Assembly: GCA_028279685.1 (NCBI GenBank)
Contig: JANQNG010000059.1
Location: 124,001-188,000 of the forward strand
Origin: Candidatus Nanoarchaeia archaeon
GTDB lineage: Archaea > Nanobdellota > Nanobdellia > Woesearchaeales > SKIA01
DNA length: 64,000 bases
Direction of reading: 5' to 3'
The number at the start of each line of letters is the position of its first letter. Within the stretch, counting starts at the first letter, position 1. This document shows positions 60,212 through 64,000 of the stretch, in pieces. Below the pieces are notes generated by a model, which was given only the letters and a program-made list of their open reading frames with translations, was not told the DNA's origin and searched no databases. The translations under genes and the position numbers were made by a program.

Positions 60212-61077
60212 TAGTCTTTGCCTCCTTTCACTTTTATACTGTTATTATCAATATCAAGATTGTAAAACCGTATTGCATTATTTCTAAAAATATCTGGCAA
60301 ATCTCCCTCCAACATTTTGTATGTTTGAAAGAAATCTTTGATCCAAGTTATTGCTTCGATAGGTTTGAGATATGGTCTATCGCTTCCGAACATGATGTTA
60401 TCGATATTTTCAAGATAGCAAAATGCTTCCTTGAGATTGCTATTCAAGACAGATATGTATACATTTTCTTTTGGATTTGCATCTCCTTCGAATAATCCTG
60501 AAAGATCAGCGTGAAGATTTTCCTTATTCTCGAGAACCGGGGCTAAACTTAGGAAATGAGGTGCATTGAAATGAGCTGCTGATACTTTCAATTCAGGATA
60601 GCGATAGCACACTTCATCAATCTCATAAGGATTCATACAGAACTTCAATCGTGATACTACGCATTGTGCAGGTGCTCCTGTATGGAACATTACAGGTACA
60701 TTATTCTTTTCTGCATAAGCTAGCAAAGGCCGAATCTTTTCATCTGTCGGTAAAAAATGCTGGTATCCAGTAAAGAATTTGATTGCTGCAATCTGCTTTT
60801 GGTTTGCTAGCTGCTCAAGAATGTCTATTGATTCATCAACATAATCATAATCAAAGCATCCAATAGGGAAAAGTCTTGGAAATTTTTCAAGAATCTCCAC
60901 TAATAGTTCATTGTCTTTTTTTGGATGATGACCTTCATCAAGATCAGACATAACTAGCGCATAATCAATTTCTGCTAGGTCTAGATCTTCAATCAAAGTA
61001 TGGCATTGTTTTATGCAATCATTCTTTTCTATCGTTTCGACATGGGTGTGAACATCAATTATAGGGGTTAATTGCAT
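60211..61077 (-). CDS. Amidohydrolase 2-family metal-dependent hydrolase
   Basis: From ATG 61077 the protein has 288 residues in a TIM barrel: DVHTHVE near 8 (HxH metal ligands), MFHTG near 135, SAAHFN near 165 and the late GSDRPYLKP near 232 with the catalytic Asp. The family decarboxylates or hydrolyses aromatic and lactone-type acids. GAGGAGG about 6 nt before ATG 61077 marks the start; a TTG 15 nt earlier contains that site. It leads a possible five-gene unit with the PaaK-like, unknown and K+-channel genes, hinting at metabolism of a carboxylic acid; unproven. Confidence 0.82.
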   Translation of the reverse strand: MQLTPIIDVHTHVETIEKNDCIKQCHTLIEDLDLAEIDYALVMSDLDEGHHPKKDNELLVEILEKFPRLFPIGCFDYDYVDESIDILEQLANQKQIAAIKFFTGYQHFLPTDEKIRPLLAYAEKNNVPVMFHTGAPAQCVVSRLKFCMNPYEIDEVCYRYPELKVSAAHFNAPHFLSLAPVLENKENLHADLSGLFEGDANPKENVYISVLNSNLKEAFCYLENIDNIMFGSDRPYLKPIEAITWIKDFFQTYKMLEGDLPDIFRNNAIRFYNLDIDNNSIKVKGGKD

Positions 61078-61231
61078 AATAGGCCTCCTCAAGATTGTTA
61101 TTACTGTGTAGAAATAATACGTGTTATATAAAGGTTTCGCTTAGTTACTACTTACAGCGAGTACTTTTTCTTATTTTCAAAGAAGACTATCAATAAACAT
61201 CTTTAAAAACAACTCTGCGTTCTCTAACCCC

Positions 61232-62182
61232 ATGAAAATACTTCATATGGTCTCATTTGGCGTTTTGGTGTTCGATGAGCAGTTCAAGCTTGTAGAGCAT
61301 GAGCCCTGGAATCAAGGACAGATCATCGCAAATGCAGGGCTTTCAGATGATGAAAAAAATGAGATATTGCAGAAGTATCTCAAACAATATAATGCTCAAT
61401 TACCTGATGCTGCTCAGTTGAAGCGAATTCTTAGATTTCTCAAGGAAGGAGATTACACTGCAGATTTCAGAAATGCCGATATGCTTGTTACGAAGATGAA
61501 ACTCAGGCAAGCTGTTGGTGATGATCAAATGATCATCAATGCTGTAAGTGCGATAGATGATTATGATATGTTAATCAATAAATTAGCAAAAAGACTGCGT
61601 GAATGGTATGAATTATATTGTCCAGAGTTTTCAAAAAACGTAGCTGATAATGTGTCTTTTGCTAAACTTATATTGACTAAATCAAAAGAGGAACTGATGA
61701 AGGAGATTAACTGCACTCTTAGTATGGGTGCTGATATAGAAAATGAAGATCTTCAGGCAATGCTTTCGCTTGCGGATGAAGTGCAAAGCTTGAGCAGAAT
61801 GCAGACAAAACTTATGGAGTATTTAGAGGAGAAAATGAAAACATATTGTCCTAATATATTGGCTGTTGCTAATGCTACTATTGGTGCTAAATTACTGAAA
61901 GAGGCAGGAAGTTTGAAAAGACTATGCACCTTCCCTGCATCGACAGTTCAGTTATTGGGTGCAGAGTCTGCATTGTTCAGGCATCTTACTTCAGGAGCAA
62001 GAAGCCCGAAACATGGCCATATTATCAATCACCCTTTAGTAACGCAGGCTGAGAAGAAACAGAAGGGAAAAGTTGCGAGAAGATTAGCAGATAAAATTAG
62101 TATTGCAGCAAAAGTTGATTATTTCAAAGGAAAATTTGTCGGTGATAAACTCAGAAAAGAATTAGAGGGGATGTTCACATGA
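61232..62182 (+). CDS. nop5: Nop5/Nop56-58 C/D-box RNP protein
   Basis: The 316-residue protein is the scaffold of archaeal C/D-box sRNPs, which guide 2'-O-methylation. The N-terminal domain binds fibrillarin (about 1-110), a coiled coil follows (about 110-230), and the Nop domain has the signature TVQLLGAESALFRHL near 250 and the GHIINHPLV segment. The basic Lys-rich tail is present but short. TCTTTAAAAAC about 26 nt upstream supports ATG 61232. It overlaps the fibrillarin gene by 4 nt, the normal archaeal arrangement. Confidence 0.92.
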   Translation: MKILHMVSFGVLVFDEQFKLVEHEPWNQGQIIANAGLSDDEKNEILQKYLKQYNAQLPDAAQLKRILRFLKEGDYTADFRNADMLVTKMKLRQAVGDDQMIINAVSAIDDYDMLINKLAKRLREWYELYCPEFSKNVADNVSFAKLILTKSKEELMKEINCTLSMGADIENEDLQAMLSLADEVQSLSRMQTKLMEYLEEKMKTYCPNILAVANATIGAKLLKEAGSLKRLCTFPASTVQLLGAESALFRHLTSGARSPKHGHIINHPLVTQAEKKQKGKVARRLADKISIAAKVDYFKGKFVGDKLRKELEGMFT

Positions 62183-62832
62183 TTCCGAATATTCTCTTTG
62201 AGAGGAAAAAGAAGAAAGAACTCTCGACGGTATCAGCGTATCCTGGAACAGTGCATTTTGAAGAAAGAACATTCAAGAAAGGAGGCAAAGAACATCGTTC
62301 TTGGGATTTCAGAAGAAGTAAACTAGGTGCAGCAATTATTAAAGGTGTGAAAGAAACAGGATTGAAGCAAGGGAGTTCTGTTTTGTATTTAGGAGCCTCG
62401 CACGGATTTACTCCTTCGTATGTTTCTGATATTGTTGCGAAACATGGTGTTGTTTTTTGCTTAGATTTTGCTCCTCGCGTAGTTCGTGACCTAGTGTTTA
62501 TTTGTGAACAAAGAGATAATATGATTCCTTTGTTAGAAGATGCAAATCATCCAGAATCATTTGCTGATAAAGTACACGAAGTTGATGTTGTTTATCAGGA
62601 TATCGCGCAACGTAATCAAGTGGAGATATTTGTTAAGAATTGTGAATTGTATTTGAAGAAAGGAGGTTTTGGATTGCTTGCGTTGAAGGCGAAGAGTGTG
62701 GATGTTACGAAAAAGCCTAAAGATATCTATAAAGAGACAGAAAAACAATTGAAGAAGAAACTTACTATTGTAGAAAAAACAGTTCTTGATCCATTTGAGA
62801 AAGATCATATGTTCTTTGTAGTCAGGAAATAG
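62179..62832 (+). CDS. flpA: Fibrillarin-like 2'-O-methyltransferase
   Basis: The 217-residue protein methylates ribose 2'-OH of rRNA and tRNA with SAM. The methyltransferase fold shows LYLGASHGFTPSYVSDIV near 72 (SAM loop), FCLDFAPRVVRDL near 98, VYQDIAQ near 138 (catalytic Asp) and LALKAKSVD near 170 (catalytic Lys). The N-terminal beta domain is the usual archaeal form without the Gly/Arg-rich tail of eukaryotes. It starts in overlap with nop5 and works with it, L7Ae and C/D-box guide RNAs. It is followed by a convergent gene 0-1 bp away. Confidence 0.95.
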   Translation: MIPNILFERKKKKELSTVSAYPGTVHFEERTFKKGGKEHRSWDFRRSKLGAAIIKGVKETGLKQGSSVLYLGASHGFTPSYVSDIVAKHGVVFCLDFAPRVVRDLVFICEQRDNMIPLLEDANHPESFADKVHEVDVVYQDIAQRNQVEIFVKNCELYLKKGGFGLLALKAKSVDVTKKPKDIYKETEKQLKKKLTIVEKTVLDPFEKDHMFFVVRK

Positions 62833-63591
62833 CTATGCCGCCATCTTATTGAAGAAATGCTCTAAATGTTCCACAAATGTGCTAATCTCTCTAGGGAATT
62901 GCTTTCCCATCTCTTTCTGCAACACATACGTCCTCCCTAAGAACCAGTTATTTTTTCCATGAAGATGTTTCATCATATCTTTCATTGTTCTTATTGTTTC
63001 GCTGATATTTTCAACCAATGTGCTCTCGTCGTTGATCTTGATCTCCTCTCCTTTTTGCGTCTGGATGATTTGTTTTCCTTCTTTGTTTCTCCATTCGAAG
63101 AATTCGTCGCACACATATGTCATTGCAGCTAATGTAGTATCAGCATTATGGATAAAAAAATGTTTTATGATAGTAGAATAATCTTCGATACGAGCTTTTT
63201 GTTTCATTCTATGCTCTATTTGTTCAATAAAAGCTCTGTCATTGTCGTTGAAATTCAATATTCGAAATAATGCTGAAATAGTTTGCACACAAGTGAAAAA
63301 AAGCTCACTTTCTTTTCCGAGCTTTCCTGTTTCTAATGCTTCATTAAAATCAATTTGCGCTTGGCAGAGAAGTTCCGATGCTTTCTCTGCTGCTTGCTGT
63401 ATGGTGTTATCATATCGTGTAAAGAGGGCATCTATCTTAATAGAAAGAGTTCTCTGTTGGACTTTTGCTGCAAAAGCTTGCTTCATAGCATTAAGATTGT
63501 GAAAAAAGCGATGATCGAGTGCGTTGCTTTCTACGAGTGCTCTCGCATCTTTCAGCTGCTTTTTCCATTTCTTTTCAGGATTTTTTGCCAT
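62833..63591 (-). CDS. Hypothetical helical protein, 252 residues
   Basis: Not recognised. From ATG 63591 the protein has 252 residues and is nearly all alpha-helical, with long amphipathic segments and few Gly or Pro. The N-terminal 25 residues are basic. A CTTTATTAAAG box about 25 nt upstream of ATG 63591 supports this start; an in-frame ATG 75 nt earlier would add a hydrophobic leader and would overlap that box. It is convergent with flpA. A structural or nucleic-acid-associated role cannot be told from sequence alone. Confidence 0.6.
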   Translation of the reverse strand: MAKNPEKKWKKQLKDARALVESNALDHRFFHNLNAMKQAFAAKVQQRTLSIKIDALFTRYDNTIQQAAEKASELLCQAQIDFNEALETGKLGKESELFFTCVQTISALFRILNFNDNDRAFIEQIEHRMKQKARIEDYSTIIKHFFIHNADTTLAAMTYVCDEFFEWRNKEGKQIIQTQKGEEIKINDESTLVENISETIRTMKDMMKHLHGKNNWFLGRTYVLQKEMGKQFPREISTFVEHLEHFFNKMAA

Positions 63592-63714
63592 GAAGGGGTA
63601 TTGAGATGGTGCTTTAATAAAGTTTTTTATTGTCTGGCAAAGGATTAATATTGTAAATATAACCAAAGACGATAATCATTGAAAGTTTAATGTCTCTGAA
63701 CTCAAAAGAAAGGA

Positions 63715-64000
63715 CTACTTGAGAGCTAGAGGTTCAGGGGATTTATTAATTTGATCTCTAAGTTTAGCAGCATATTCATAATTTTCATTTGAGAGGGCAA
63801 CATTCAATTCCTTTCTCATTTCCCATGTGGCAGGATATTTTTTTTGATTGTAAGGTATTCTGGATTCATTAATTTCTTCAGCTTGTTCTTTTTCTGATTC
63901 ATCCTCGTAATACAACTGGACTATTTTTGAGCTATCAACAGAGTTACCCAAAGGATCAGCTGATTTGGTCCATTTGTGATCAATATGTCTTATGTCGATC
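63715..64000 (-). CDS. C-terminal part of a protein with UVR-like motif (5'-truncated)
   Basis: The frame ends at TAG 63715-63717 and stays open to the window edge, so the start is outside. About 94 residues are visible. The last third, MRKELNVALSNENYEYAAKLRDQI, matches the UvrB/UvrC-type UVR motif that mediates protein-protein contacts in nucleotide excision repair and in clamp-loader-like adaptors. The part before it is acidic and Tyr-rich. The full identity cannot be decided from this fragment. Confidence 0.6.
   Translation of the reverse strand, partial: IDIRHIDHKWTKSADPLGNSVDSSKIVQLYYEDESEKEQAEEINESRIPYNQKKYPATWEMRKELNVALSNENYEYAAKLRDQINKSPEPLALK

Noticed and set aside
1-64000. CRISPR array or insertion sequence
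   Set aside because: No regularly spaced repeats, no transposase motif and no terminal inverted repeats were seen by eye across the window.

Overview
The window looks like a piece of an AT-rich archaeal chromosome. Support comes from archaeal informational genes (DnaG-type primase, family B DNA polymerase, Hel308 helicase, proteasome-activating AAA ATPase, Nop5 and fibrillarin, deoxyhypusine synthase, type II methionine aminopeptidase) and from TATA boxes about 25 nt before many start codons, which suggests leaderless mRNAs. Genes inside operons carry Shine-Dalgarno sequences instead. Many short DPANN-like hypothetical proteins, TrmB-type and double-domain Lrp regulators, a class II lysyl-tRNA synthetase and several bacterial-type genes (RadC, a queuine-type TGT) fit a Woesearchaeota-like DPANN archaeon. 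This is an inference from gene content, not a phylogeny.

Layout. 1-9.2 kb: a degenerate JAMM protein with an EEP nuclease, tRNA-Val with a probable D-loop intron, a Hel308 lacking its first RecA domain, tRNA-Thr, an Lrp regulator divergent from a metallo-beta-lactamase hydrolase, and topoisomerase I. 9.2-9.6 kb: a gene-free, hairpin-rich stretch behind a good TATA box, probably a structured RNA I cannot name, followed by dnaG. 11.4-18.7 kb: an anchored lipase-like protein, then a translation-related operon: LysRS carrying an extra C-terminal DUF2000/Pth2-like domain, a RimK-associated aspartyl protease, RimK, bacterial-type TGT and a small His-rich membrane protein. 18.7-20 kb: an HxlR regulator divergent from a ferredoxin protein, with a palindromic operator between them. 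20-26.5 kb: Map, small membrane proteins, a TrmB regulator, a HIT hydrolase, a Kazal-domain lipoprotein and RadC. 26.6-26.9 kb: a tRNA-Leu(CAA) that appears interrupted twice and lies beside a decayed copy of itself.

27-36 kb: a sodium/solute symporter and a TrmB regulator share a nearly identical 16-bp promoter element, with a nucleotidyltransferase gene pair between them. A four-gene operon follows, encoding an MMPL/RND exporter, an anchored CARDB-like surface protein, a polytopic membrane protein and a MinD-like ATPase. 36-42.5 kb: deoxyhypusine synthase with a PLP decarboxylase, a TraB-like protein, a RelE-type toxin-antitoxin pair, an HTH regulator and a DMT transporter. 42.5-47.4 kb: two polytopic glycosylation-type membrane proteins, a GT2 glycosyltransferase and an anchored thioredoxin-like protein.

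47-64 kb: PAN, an M50 protease, PolB, a second polyamine operon (DHS-like, ureohydrolase, GNAT), a possible operon of amidohydrolase, PaaK-like protein (probably frameshifted into the next gene), an unknown protein and a voltage-gated K+ channel, then nop5-fibrillarin. Genes cut by the window lie at both ends.
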